NCBI GenBank assembly: GCA_003427395.1
Contig: BFEA01000307.1
Location: 1,613,944 to 1,637,284 of the forward strand
Source of the DNA: Chara braunii
Lineage: Eukaryota > Streptophyta > Charophyceae > Charales > Characeae
DNA: 23,341 bases
Reading direction: 5' to 3'
Each line of letters begins with the position of its first letter. The first letter of the stretch is position 1. A program made the translations under genes and the position numbers. Positions 6,967 to 17,600 of this stretch are shown piece after piece. The notes beneath the pieces were generated by a model that worked only from the letters and a program-made list of their open reading frames with translations, did no database searches and was not told where the DNA came from.

Positions 6967-9844
6967 ATGGCTGCCGTAGCAGCAGTAATCCCACAGCTGT
7001 CACAACATGCCAATCTGAACCAGCAACCGCTAATCCTGGCGCCTATGGAGGTGGCAAAGACGAAACCACCTCTCGATAAGCCTGGAGGTCCGTGAGATCG
7101 GGACAGGCTCTGGACTGCTTTGTTCGCAATCTGGAGGACATATGGCGACTTCTCGATCATTGGTTCACGAGGAGGAAGGTATGACAACGCCCCATCTTGC
7201 CTGTCTCAAGGTGCTACCAACCTACATGGCCTGATGACTGAGTTAATTGAAGCCAATTAGCTTAGGAGTATGATTAGAATCAATTCGTTGTCACTTTTGT
7301 TATTTTTCAAGTTCTATATTATGCTTCTAGGCAATTCCTATGGGATGGCGGCCTCTACTTCAGCACCCGTAAAAAATAACCCCCCCATGATGATGTCCTC
7401 CCCTCCATCCGACGCCGATAAGGTCAGGATTCATGAGATATTGAATGCTTGTTTTGTTGACAGGATCCTTCCCCACCGGCTGGCACTGGGAACGGTGACA
7501 ACAGGGGATGACTTCGTCAGGGTGGTGGTAAATCCGAATTTATCCCAAATCCAAGTTGCTTGGTTAAAGTTGCATGTTATGACAATTGTTTTTGGGGATG
7601 ATTTTTCCTCTCTCCCAGCGGCGATGAAAAAAATATTAGTTCGTATCTATCAAAATGGTTAGGATGCTTCATGACTCATTCAAGCCCCTCCGAAGAGAGG
7701 CCTGTTTCGCAGCGAAGGTTATAACCTCGTGATATATGTAGCATCTGCTAAAAAAAATGCTTCATGAATGCTCAAAAAAAGAAAAGATAAAATTGAATTT
7801 GATAACTTCACTCATATCGTAGTCCTTGGATGATTGAGAAACAACTCTCTGATTGGAGGGATGTCATGCGTCAAAAATATTTATGGATTCGTTGTCTTGA
7901 AGTGCCAGTATCAACAATGGGCCCCCTAAAAGGGCCTAAAAGGGGCAGTCGAGGATGTTTTTGGGCCCGTAATTAAGGACTACCCCGCTTACAAACACCC
8001 TCTCATCCCAAATCTGCGAGATATTCGATTCGATCTCTCCCCTATGACCAAGTTGGAATATAAGAAACGCTTTATTATTGATTAAGGGACGTATGGGAAG
8101 GTGGAGGTGGAAATTGTATGTGGGGACACACCATGTTGCTCTGCTTGTCGTCAATTATTCCACAACGCCACAAATGAGGCATGCCCTATCAAATGGAGGA
8201 AAAAGACTCACCAAGGAACCGGGGTTGAAAATGTAGAAGGAGGAAAGGGAGGAGGTAAGGGCGGAGGAGAAGAGAATGACAAAGCTCAAAAGGATAAGGG
8301 AAATAAAGAAGATATGGTATGAAGGATAAGGATAGAAGAAAGGAGGATGAAGAAAGGGTGAGGGAGAAGAGGAATGGCAAGGATGGAAAAAATGATGAGA
8401 AGTCGGTGGGTCACTCAAAATAAAAGACTCTCGATGGGGCAAGGGGAAGAGAAAATGGAGATTCACAAGGCCGACCTCCACCCACTTTTAAGGAAGCCAT
8501 CACCAAGTGGCAAGAAAAGGACAAGTCGGGGAAGTGGCAACGCAAGGGAGAAGTAGAGAAAGGGAAAAAAAAGAATTAGAGCAATAAGGGTGGAAGGGAG
8601 AAGTTCGTGAAGGTTAAAGTCTCGGTCCCTAAATCCAGAGAGATACAGGATGAGAAGACTAACAATGATGCAAATGGTTCGACAGGCGATACTGCTCCGA
8701 CCCCTTTTGTTTTCGGACAAAAAAAATCCAAAGCAAAGAAGGTCAGGAAAAATAAGAATAGGTCGAACAACACAAGTATCCTTGAAGACCAGCAACACAA
8801 AAACAATACAACTAACAGGCGATCAAATGTAAGCGCGGTGGAACTGAAAAAGCCCCCATCGGCAGAACCCTCGGATTCAGATGTAGAATCGGAACCGGGT
8901 GCAATTTTGAAGAGGAGTATCCCCCATGCATCCTCTTGTCTACCTCCGCCAAACCAACGGTCAACTGATAAAACACACGACTATCTGGATTTCGCAGTGA
9001 CATGGTTGTTTGAGGAAGGACATGTTTATTTTGACCCGGTAACTGACTTCGAAAGAGAAGTCATGTGTAAACCTAGCAAGAAAGCCCGTTTGAGTGAGAC
9101 CACTTCCACCCCTACAGTGGAGGAGCAGGTTCTTGGGGACTCGCGCCCACTCGAGCCCTCCTCACCGTCAACGTTAAGAAGACGTGGTCATTCGTCAAGA
9201 ACAACAAAAAGAACATTGATCATGGCGGAACCAATGGTAACACTGAGGAAGACAGGTCGAACGAATGAAAAATTTATTGAACTGTTAGTACCTATGATCT
9301 GTTGAGACTCTCCGCAGGGGTTAGTAATTTTAACGAGGAGAGTGGAAACAAACTCCTTGGCTCTGCCATCAATAATTTTACCAGCCCCTGTCTTAAGAGA
9401 ACAGGCAGCGATCCTGGTCAATGAGCGCGTCCTCACTCAGCAAGGTTCTTGCAACTTCCTGCTTGAGCCACAAATGGGCAAACACATTACAGTAAGACCA
9501 AATGACGGCAAGGCAATTCTTCACATAGCCTTTTTTTGTATTCAATCGATCTCAAACGAAGTTGTGAAAATTTACCTAGAGACAATTGTGTGGTTTCCAT
9601 TACAAAACTTTATCCTGCAAAACTGGGAATTATTGTCTAATATTGGTTTGGAATCAGACGTGACAGCCAAGGAGGTAGCCACGTGGATCTCCAGGGTGAA
9701 CGCTATACCGATTTTATCTGGCTCGAAGTTCCGTTCCCAAGTGTCCTCAACTGGGCCCGAACAGAGCATGACGCCAAACCTGGCTGATGTACCCTACATC
9801 CAAGATCCTAACAGTCCATATTTTTCCCATGGTTCTCCCCATTA
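6967..9844 (+). pseudogene. LINE ORF1 (nucleic-acid-binding protein), broken
   Basis: Starts plausibly at ATG 6967 (MAAVAAVIPQLSQ). A DUF4283-like region lies at about 7405-7660 (DKVRIHEILNACFVDRILP, LALGTVTTGDDFVRVVV). Downstream of several stops the frame resumes with a zinc knuckle at 8137-8184, C-x2-C-x4-H-x6-C (two residues longer than the canonical last spacing). A Gly/Lys-rich charged linker follows (about 8215-8600), then a Lys-rich tail from about 8607 and a C-terminal segment to about 9844. This is the layout of plant L1-clade ORF1 proteins, which bind the element RNA. Frame changes between 7662, 8101, 8607 and 9342 show it is dead. Confidence 0.75.
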
Positions 9845-11770
9845 GGGGTAGAGTCAGTAGACTGGCAAGCTGGAACCTTAAAGGATTGGGAGATACATTG
9901 AACCGTAATAGGCAAAAATGATCTCGTCTAGCCTTTGGTCTCATACTTCAAACGTACAAATCCTAGTCATGCAGGAAACAAAGTTGAATGCAGATACGAT
10001 CGAAAAAGTCCCCCAATTTTTGGCCCCGTCAGACGGAACCAAGGACGGAGTGGCAATTCTTATTCACAAGGATCTAAAAAACGAAATTGTGGACTACTAC
10101 ATCAACCCTAGAGGTCGATGGGGGTGAAATTCGAGATAGATATTGAAGTGTGGGCGATAATGGTTGTCTACGCCCCCACTGACTACATTGAGCGCAGTGC
10201 ATTTTTCTCCAACCTACCGGGATGTATCCCTGACACTGAAAATCTTGCAATTAAGGGAGACTGGAATACTACGTTAAACCCTGATCTAGACTCCCTAGTT
10301 GCCACACCTCTTCGATCAGACAATACTTTTTTCATGTCGCTATTCAAATCCCCGTCCTTAGTTGATAACTACACGATAATGAACCCTAACGACAACGGGT
10401 TCACCTAGTATGGGCCAAAACCGGAGGAGAATTCGCTTCCACCCAGCCGCCAATTAGATATTATTGTTGCAAGATGGATGATGTGCGACAAATGTATATC
10501 TGCTGATTTTGAAATCTCCTCCATTTCAAACCACTACCTGGTATTTATTGATGTACTCTCTACAGACCATCTTCAAAAAGCCAAACCCTCCGTTTCGATT
10601 GAATGTGAACAATCTTAAAGATGCAGAAACAAAATGATTGGTAGGAGTGGCTTAAGCTACGAGGGATTGACGGATATGACCGCATGACAAAACTCACATT
10701 TCGGTCACTTATCCTAGGAAAAACAAAACTCATAATCAAGGAATTAGTGCATCCCTTCAAACCACATAAACCAATCGTCTCTGATTGCGTAGATATGTGT
10801 TCTTACACGTTAGATTATTTTAGAGACATAGTAACTACTAGATACTATTTTGATGAATTTACAAATTAACATGTCTGAGACATCAACCTTTTGGGACAAA
10901 TCTAGGGCGGTAATTGGGCTCGCAATAAGAACCTTCCTAGATTCTCCCTTAACCATCGAGGAGCTGACATTTGCAGTCAAGCAGATGGCCAAAGGAAAAT
11001 GTTCGGGTATTGACGAGCTCCCAGTGGAATTATTTTGAGTGCGTGAGAGCGTTTTGGCCTTTTCCTTTGCCAAATCTATAATAGAGCCCTGGACACAGGA
11101 TCCCTTCCTAACAACCTGGCCAAAGGGGTCATTTCCTTCCTGTACAAGAAAGGGGACAAAAGGGAGGTATGAAATTACCATCCCATTTCAGTCTTGAATG
11201 TTGCTTATAAAATCCTCGCGAAGGCGCTTACGATCCGTTTAGGTACCGAACTGCCTCGCCTGGTAGGATGGGAACAGAGAGCGTTCGTTAAAAGGGGCCT
11301 ATACTCGATAACATCTTAACAACCATCCATATCTTAGAAGTAATCAGTGCAGAAAAGAAGGCGGTGGTGGTCCTTCTCCTAGACATGGAGAAACCATATG
11401 ATAATGTAGGGTGGACCTTCGTATCTATTACACTAAAAAGAATGTGCCTCGAGGAAGACTTTCCTACGTAGATGCGACATCGACTGTGATGGTTAACGAA
11501 CACATATCATATGAGTTCCTTCTTTCTTGTTTCCTAGGGTAAGGGTGCCCCCTTGCACCTCTTTTGTTTGTCTTCCACCTCGAAGTACTGTTAGATAACA
11601 TTAGATACAACAAATATTGAGGGATTAAAGATAAACCCTACTCTATATTGGAAGGGGGGCACACTGACAGATGATCTCACGATTGTGTGTGAAAACAACC
11701 TTCCCTCCCTGTTAGAACTACATAGTGTATTGAATGACTATTGTACTTTGTTCGAGGCTTCAATTAACAC
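9829..11770 (+). pseudogene. LINE ORF2: apurinic-type endonuclease plus reverse transcriptase, broken and truncated
   Basis: Begins near ATG 9829, overlapping the end of ORF1 (MVLPIRGR, SWNLKGLGD). Endonuclease marks: MQETKL (9969), VYAPTD (about 10166), KGDWN (about 10253), SRQLD (10445) and SNH (10526; SDH in active enzymes). Reverse transcriptase marks: SGIDELPVEL (about 11003), FLYKKGDKRE (about 11136), LDMEKPYDNVGW (11379), GCPLAPLLF (11543, with a stop just before it) and TDDLTIV (11667; the expected Tyr/Phe-Ala before Asp-Asp is Leu-Thr). Many stops and frameshifts. Everything after the fingers/palm region is absent. Confidence 0.85.
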
Positions 11771-11806
11771 ACACACACTAATGCACACATACATATGCAC
11801 ACGCTT
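11768..11806. repeat. CA-rich microsatellite at the LINE break
   Basis: Degenerate ACACAC/ACATAC tract immediately after the last recognisable LINE codon. It may mark the recombination or slippage site where the LINE 3' part was lost. Confidence 0.7.
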
Positions 11807-11999
11807 ACCCTCCCTCAACGACATACAAAGTGTCATACAAACTACAGGTTATGCACTTGTGTCATCAGAACAAACTGATTTTGATTGTGGACGGAGGCAA
11901 CACCTCTCCTCACCCGCACTCCTTCCACCCTTCCACCCTTTCACCCTTGCACCCCTTCCACCCTTTCAATTATTCCATTTAATATCTTGCGTGTTTTTG

Positions 12000-12402
12000 A
12001 AATATCAATCCTCTTGTTAGTTAAATAAAATAACATGAGAATATATTGTGCTATCTTATTGTTATGTTTCGTCCTTTATGAACAAAGATGTACTTCTTAT
12101 ATGCAGTTGCGCTCAACAAAATTTACAAGACACGTAGAATCATATCATCTTTTGTGTTGTATATAATTTTTTCATGCAAGAAGCATCAACAAATTACATA
12201 CGAATGTAAGCAAAGGGTTTAACATTCATACATGTCACGAAGAGGAGATGATATAAAAACCTTTGTTGTAGCGAGGGAGGGGCCCTACACCCTTCGCACA
12301 TAGACACTCCTCCCCCGCCTCAACTGTTTAGTTTAACATTATTTTTCTTTATGTTGAATATTGCGATGTTGAGTTGTTGTTTGTATCGAATCTTTTGTTT
12401 AT

Positions 12403-12489
<87 letters not shown>

Positions 12490-12492
12490 CCC

Positions 12493-12551
<59 letters not shown>

Positions 12552-13400
12552 ACACACACATATCACATGTGAATAGGCCTCATGTCAGTAAACGTTATAA
12601 ATCATCACTGCCTCTTATGCTATTTTAGCGAACTGACAAGTATGTAGTTACTTGCAGCAACATAAAAACAAATTTGCATTATTTTGCTAAGAATATTTGA
12701 GTATTGTGTAAATCAATGGTTGTAGAAGCTTAAAACTTTACCGGGCTACAAGAATATGTACATTTTTGTTCGAAAATGTAATAACGAAAGGAGATGGTGT
12801 GAAAATGTTTTTATACGCCCTCTCCTTCTAGTGGCACTACTCTCCCGTTTTGAGTTAAAACAATATATCCATCAAAGTTAAAATTATAACGTTATAACCA
12901 GAGGAGATGACATAGTAAGATGTTGTACCAAGGGAGATGCGACAACAATTGCATTGAGTTATCATAACAGGCTGAAAATATGTTTTGTCGATGAAAAGAT
13001 GTCAAATAATTTTCACTAAACAAATGCACAAAGCATATATTTTTGTGTCATTTTGCATGTTTTTCACATATATATTATGAATGGAGCGCCCGTGAATGAC
13101 ATGGGAATGATGGAAAGGTTTTTGTAGTTATGCATGTCCTGAAAACAAGATAACATATTGTCATTGCATTAACATAGTTATAGTTGTATAAATGCATGAA
13201 TATAAAATGTTGTCATAAATAAGTCATCACAACATGGTAGTAGAACGTCATGATAAAAGAAATGATATAGAACCATGTTTTTTTTATCATCCTCCTCCTC
13301 CCTATGTATATCCTTAACCTTTTTGTGGGGTAGATACTTATGTTTAAGCAATAATTTTGTTCACATGTATATTTATATATTTTCATTTATTCCTAGGCTG
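12000..13400. other. AT-rich DNA, no gene recognised
   Basis: Base composition becomes strongly AT-rich from about 12.0 kb. The words GAGGAGATGATAT (12242), AAGGAGATGGTGTG (12788) and GAGGAGATGACAT (12902) recur with similar surroundings, which suggests diverged copies of one repeat. Possible frames are short and made of low-complexity sequence. Confidence 0.5.
12406..12546. repeat. Poly(T)84 - C5 - (TC)n compound tract
   Basis: 84 uninterrupted T (12406-12489), five C, then (TC)n from about 12496 to 12546. On the minus strand this reads (GA)n-G5-A84, so it could be the poly(A) tail of a minus-strand retroposon. No body of such an element is recognised upstream of it. Confidence 0.9.
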
Positions 13401-13403
13401 ACA

Positions 13404-14890
13404 GAGTGGCCCCGGACCACTTGCCCCACCGGAACCCCCTCCCCCCCCAAAAAAAAAGGTTACCAAAGTGGCATGAGACCACTTGCCCGACCGGGCAAAA
13501 AGAAAATACAAAAACTAGGTTGTTTTTTTCGGGGCGCCTAGGCACTCGACTTTTGCTCGGACACACGCCCGGGTGCCCAGCCAGGCACCCCGGGCCGGGT
13601 TTCGGGCAACACCAATGGAAAAAAAAAAAAAAATCAAAAATAAAATATATTGTGTAGAATTGCAATACAAACAACTTACGGTTGAGCGTCACATGTGGAT
13701 TCCTTATTGAATCGGAGATAAAAAAAAATAACAAAATCACACTAAAGGATCCCCCTTTAACCCTTCTTAGCCCTTTTAAAAACAATTTATACCCCCCTTT
13801 CCCTTCCTCGACAGTCAACTCTCAAAAAATGGAATGAGCCCAGATTTAGGGTCCTTTGGGACAACGGGCGTCACGCCCGGGTGCCCGACCGTGCAGGCTC
13901 GGCCGGGCATGAAAAACGTTCTAGTAAAAAATAAAAGAAAAAAATATATATACAAGGCTGCCGACATTCGGGACGGGTCGAACGCCCGAATCTGAACGCC
14001 CGAACGTTTGGCATTCCCTCTCGACGCGTTCGGTCGTTCGGCCGAACGCGGACCCAAAAAACAACAACAACAACAAAAGAATTCCAAAAAATATGAAAAA
14101 CAAATATGTTATGCATAAGAATAAACTAAACAACATTTACCTCAACATTACATCCAAATTATTTACCAAATTTGAAATAAAAATCAAATTAAAATAATAA
14201 TAATAATAATAATAATAAAATAAAAAATAAAACGAGAATAAAATTATTGAGTGGGTGAGCACGTTACATCCTTTTTGGTTGTGACAAAATATTATGAAAA
14301 TTTATATATGTGTATATTAAATAATAGGGAATCTACAAATAAAATTTGCTAACATAGTAGTTTTTTTCATGCCCAATAATAAAGGAAAAACAAAAAGTGA
14401 AAAGAGAAAAAAAACAAATTAGTGAGTGGGCAAGCATATTTTGACACCACCATCTTTGAGGATTTTTCATTTTTTTTTCTCTGGACATAATGGCTTCTAA
14501 AATTAAGAGGGAGATAACTTACATCACAAAGAACTCACAAAAAAGTGTAAAAAAATAATAATAATATTTAGGTGCCAAAATATTTTTTTGCGGGGTCCAA
14601 ACCCCTTCAAGTTCGGGCCCCGTACGGGGACACGAACGTCCGAACGTTCGGGGGTCAGCTTAAGGGTCTCCGAACTTTCGGCCTGACGACCTTATATATA
14701 TATATTAATTTTATTTTTTATTTTAAATTTGGTATAAAATGTCGATATCACGCTGAGGCAAAAGTTGTTCGCTTTTTTTTTGCATAACATAGTTTTTTTT
14801 TGTTTTTTTTTTTATACTCATTCTTGATTCTTGCACGATCGGACCGCCCGGAAAAACAGGGTGACCAAGGCGGCCCGTCTGGTAACCTAT
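13404..14890. repeat. GC-rich palindromic islands in AT-rich DNA
   Basis: Six GC-rich islands of about 50-110 bp (about 13404-13500, 13528-13612, 13851-13912, 13960-14060, 14588-14692, 14836-14886) are separated by AT-rich spacers. They share short words and internal complementarity: CCACTTGCCC occurs twice, CCCGGGTGCCC twice, GGCCGGGC/GCCCGACCG forms recur, and TCGGTCGTTCGGCCGAAC and CGTCCGAACGTTCGG are near-palindromes. The spacers include an (AAT)n tract at about 14192-14218. Apparent reading frames are artefacts. Function unknown. Confidence 0.55.
14755..14819. repeat. Left direct repeat flanking the rRNA fragment
   Basis: GAGGCAAAAGTTGTTCG, a T run, GCATAACATAG, then a T9-G-T12 tract. 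The matching copy is at 15394-15461. Confidence 0.75.
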
Positions 14891-14954
14891 TAAAAAATAA
14901 TATTTTTTAGTTTTATTAAATTTATTTTCTATTTTAAAATTGAAAAAAAAAATT

Positions 14955-15393
14955 GATGCGATGAAATGCTTCGGGGAGTCGAAAACAGGNATAGATCCGG
15001 AGATTCCCGAATGAGGTAACCCCTTGTACTGTCGCTGAATCCATAGGCGGATAAGAGAGAACCTGGTGAACTGAAACATCTTAGTAGCCTGAGGAAAAAA
15101 TAGCAAAAGCGATTCCATGAGTAGCGACGAGCGAAATGGGAGAAGCCTAAATCATTTATTCAATAAGTAAGCGAGGTTATGGGAGAGTGTTTGTAAGTTG
15201 AAGTTTGCTAGATGAAGCAGTTGAATTTTGCACCCTAAACGGCGAAAGTCCAGTAGTCAAAAGCAACACAAGCTTTAGCTCTAACCCAAGTAGCATGGGA
15301 CACGGAAAATCCTGTGTGAATTTGCGAGGACCACCTCGTAAGGCTAAATACTCCTGGGTAACCGATAGCAAAAAAATACAGTGAGGGAAAGGT
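14955..15393 (+). pseudogene. Organellar large-subunit (23S-type) rRNA fragment in nuclear DNA
   Basis: About 435 bp of the 5' region of a bacterial-type LSU rRNA. Visible landmarks in order: CGATGAAATGCTTCGGGGAG, ATAGATCCGGAGATTCCCGA, CTGAATCCATAGGCGG, GAACTGAAACATCTTAGTAG, GCGACGAGCGAAATGGGAG, GCACCCTAAACGGCGA, GTAGCATGGGACACGG, GGCTAAATACTCCTGGGTAA and GTGAGGGAAAGG. It starts roughly 70 nt into a typical 23S and stops near the conserved GTGAGGGAAAGG. One N lies at 14990. The match is plastid-like or mitochondrial-like; I cannot separate these by eye. AT-rich flanks without other rRNA parts point to a NUPT or NUMT relic rather than a working gene. Confidence 0.85.
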
Positions 15394-15461
15394 TGAGGGA
15401 AAAGTTGTTCAGTTTCATTTTCTGCTGCATAACATTGTTTTTTTTTGTTTTTTTTTTAATG
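15394..15461. repeat. Right direct repeat flanking the rRNA fragment
   Basis: GAGGGAAAAGTTGTTCAG, CATTTTCTGC, TGCATAACATTG, then a T9-G-T11 tract. It matches 14755-14819 apart from a small insertion. The junction with the rRNA is seamless because the rRNA ends in a similar GAGGGAAAGG. Confidence 0.75.
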
Positions 15462-16540
15462 GTCAATTAGTATTACTTGTGTTAAAAAAAAAAAACATAA
15501 CCTATTAACCATAAAATAAACTTTCTTTCTTTTAATATGAGGGGAAAAAATATATATATATATATATATATATATTTTAAAGCTTATTAAAAAGAAAAAT
15601 ATATTTAAAAAATGCATAAAATATAACAATTTGATATTCAATTTGCCAATAGTTATTTTAGAAATGAAATTTTTTGGATAAGTATATCTAATTTTTGACA
15701 TATCTTTAATTGTCAATATCTCTTAAGTCGTTTGTTTTTCATCCGTGTAATCCACACATGTAAAAGTTTAGTGCTCGATAATCTATTGTGAAGTTGTTGG
15801 TTGTATATGTATATAATATATGTTGTTTCTTATATTGTGAGATTCGTTTATTAAATTAACTTAAAAATAATGTTGTGAGTTTGTCAAGGAAGTGGTGGAT
15901 AACTGTTAGTGGTGTCAATATGGTGATATTTTATTGATTATGCAGAGAGAAAGTTCGTTATGAATGATTCTCCTATATGGTGGTACATCGGACCGAGGCA
16001 AACCATTTACATATGAAAGTTTGTGTAAGAGCATTAAATAGTGAAACGTAACAAAGATAAAAAATATAATGTTATTTTTGTTAATTGTTTGACAAGATTT
16101 TTGTTTGTTTATTGTTGGTGCATTTTTTACTGTAAATGAGCAATCCATTCGAGTGGACAATCATTTTTTTACATAATGTAAAACTGTTGTAAGGGGAGTG
16201 AAAATATTGTTATTAAACAAAACATATGATAAGGTCTAAATATTTAAATGTCCAATGATTGTTGTTAATCTTTATTGAAATTAACAAGTGAATAAAACAT
16301 GTAAATGATTAAATATATATGTATTTTAAAATGTGTTGATTGATGTGGAAGAAAAATATTTTTTACAATTATTTTTGTATGTGAAAAAAATAGAGATGGT
16401 TTATGTTTTTTTAATTTTTTTTCATTATTAATTCAAAATGGTTGAGTATAAGTATATTGGTGAACCGATTCTTATGATGAATATTCATATAATAACACAA
16501 ATCAAAATAAACAGAACTTGAAATTAAATATCACTATCGT
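15462..16540. other. AT-rich DNA, no gene recognised
   Basis: Very AT-rich, with a (TA)n run at about 15549-15576 and many A and T runs. No protein motif, RNA gene or inverted-repeat element is visible. Confidence 0.55.
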
Positions 16541-16629
16541 AAAAAATAGCTTCCCTTCCCCTATAACACCCCAATGCAAGGCTGCTATCCGGAATGTGGT
16601 AAGAAAACCGCCAGGCTTGGTGACATAAT

Positions 16630-16685
16630 GGTTTCATCAATTGGTGGAGAGCAACATTTACCAAAGACAGGGTCGAGCATCCCTC
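16630..16685 (+). mobile_element. tRNA-related element core (possible SINE head), copy 1
   Basis: Contains an A-box-like TGGTGGAGAGC (16642) and a B-box-like GGGTCGAGCATCCC (16670), spaced as in a tRNA. A 45-bp gapless alignment with 21486-21530 gives 31 identical positions by hand count, and most differences are transitions. It lies within a patch of higher GC (16541-16860) in AT-rich DNA, followed by a TATATAAAA at about 16826. No full cloverleaf is possible. The downstream body and tail are not defined. Confidence 0.35.
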
Positions 16686-16689
16686 AAAT

Positions 16690-17600
16690 ACTAACAGGAA
16701 TCATTTGTCATTTGTATCCTGCGTCACAGTCCTACCCCCCTCGCTCCCTCTCTCGCGAAATCGAAACCAACACCTCGAGGTTTTGGCAACGCAACCCACA
16801 AATCTTCCTTTCTTCCCCGCCTCGATATATAAAACTTAACTTGCAGTGAAACCTTGGTTGAGTTCTTTCGTCTCCCTACTGCATGACATTACCCTATTTG
16901 TCAACACTTTGCTGGACCTTGCCATCCCTCAATATTTTAGTCCTATGCATTATCTATAATTGATGTGTGAGAGAACGTGTGTGTTCTTATGATTAATCAA
17001 ATTCATATACTATCTTGAACCATTTGGCAAATAAATGGAGTGTGATACAATGTGTTTATAAAATCATTGTTTTTTTTTACTGTGTTAGATATTGTATTAG
17101 CGTTGTGGGACAATATTATGTATGACACGTTTTTGTGTTCACTTGAAAATAATGACAATAACATATTTTAACACATCCTATATAAATTTTAAATGGAATA
17201 ATATTTTGATGATATCAACAACTTTCTTAGGGTTTGAAGCATTTTATGAAAGTATTTGTAAATTATTCAAAGTTTTCAAAAATATGACAATTGATTTTTG
17301 CGTAATACTTCAACGCATCATTTTTCAGTAATAGGTTTTTTATGTTTTTTTGGGTCAAGAATGTCCTTCGTTCAACGAGAATCATCGAGGTCCATTCATT
17401 TCCTTATACTTTATGCAAAGTGGATGAGAGTATGTAAATAATATAAATGATTTCAAATGAAGTGTGCAAGTATGGTAAGTGTGCAAGTATGGTAAATGTC
17501 AATTTTTTGTAAATGTACCACGAAGTGAGCATTTTAAATGTTCAAACAAGTTTGGACAATTGTCGGTAGAGGGTCGGACACTTGATGCATAAATAACTGA
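16690..17600. other. No gene recognised
   Basis: The GC-richer patch ends near 16870 and AT-rich DNA follows. A TATA-like sequence at about 16826 is the only promoter-like word, and no convincing coding sequence follows it. TGTGCAAGTATGGTAA is repeated in tandem near 17462-17498. Confidence 0.45.

Larger units (their letters stand above)
6869..11770 (+). mobile_element. Degenerate non-LTR retrotransposon (plant LINE), 3' end missing
   Basis: Plus-strand LINE remnant with both proteins traceable through multiple frameshifts and stops. The 5' part (about 6869-6966) follows the poly(A) tract of the U6 copy. ORF1 runs about 6967-9844 and ORF2 about 9829-11770. The element stops being recognisable just after the reverse transcriptase DD motif, where a CA-rich microsatellite begins (about 11768). 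The rest of ORF2 and the 3' tail are missing, so 3' boundaries and target duplication cannot be defined. Confidence 0.85.

Noticed and set aside
13393-13818. 141-codon minus frame through GC islands
   Set aside because: It is made of low-complexity Phe-rich and Pro/Gly-rich stretches from the AT spacers and GC islands.
14955-15393. Functional plastid or mitochondrial rRNA gene, i.e. the window being organellar
   Set aside because: Only the 5' fifth of the LSU rRNA is present, flanked by T tracts and direct repeats. The rest of the window has nuclear features (spliced exons, U6 copies, LINE, microsatellites).
14755-15461. LTR retrotransposon with LTRs as the two direct repeats
   Set aside because: The repeats are only about 65 bp, lack TG...CA ends, and enclose rRNA with no primer-binding site or polyprotein.
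16810-16870. Core promoter from TATATAAAA near 16826
   Set aside because: The surroundings are AT-rich, so TATA words are expected, and no plausible gene follows.
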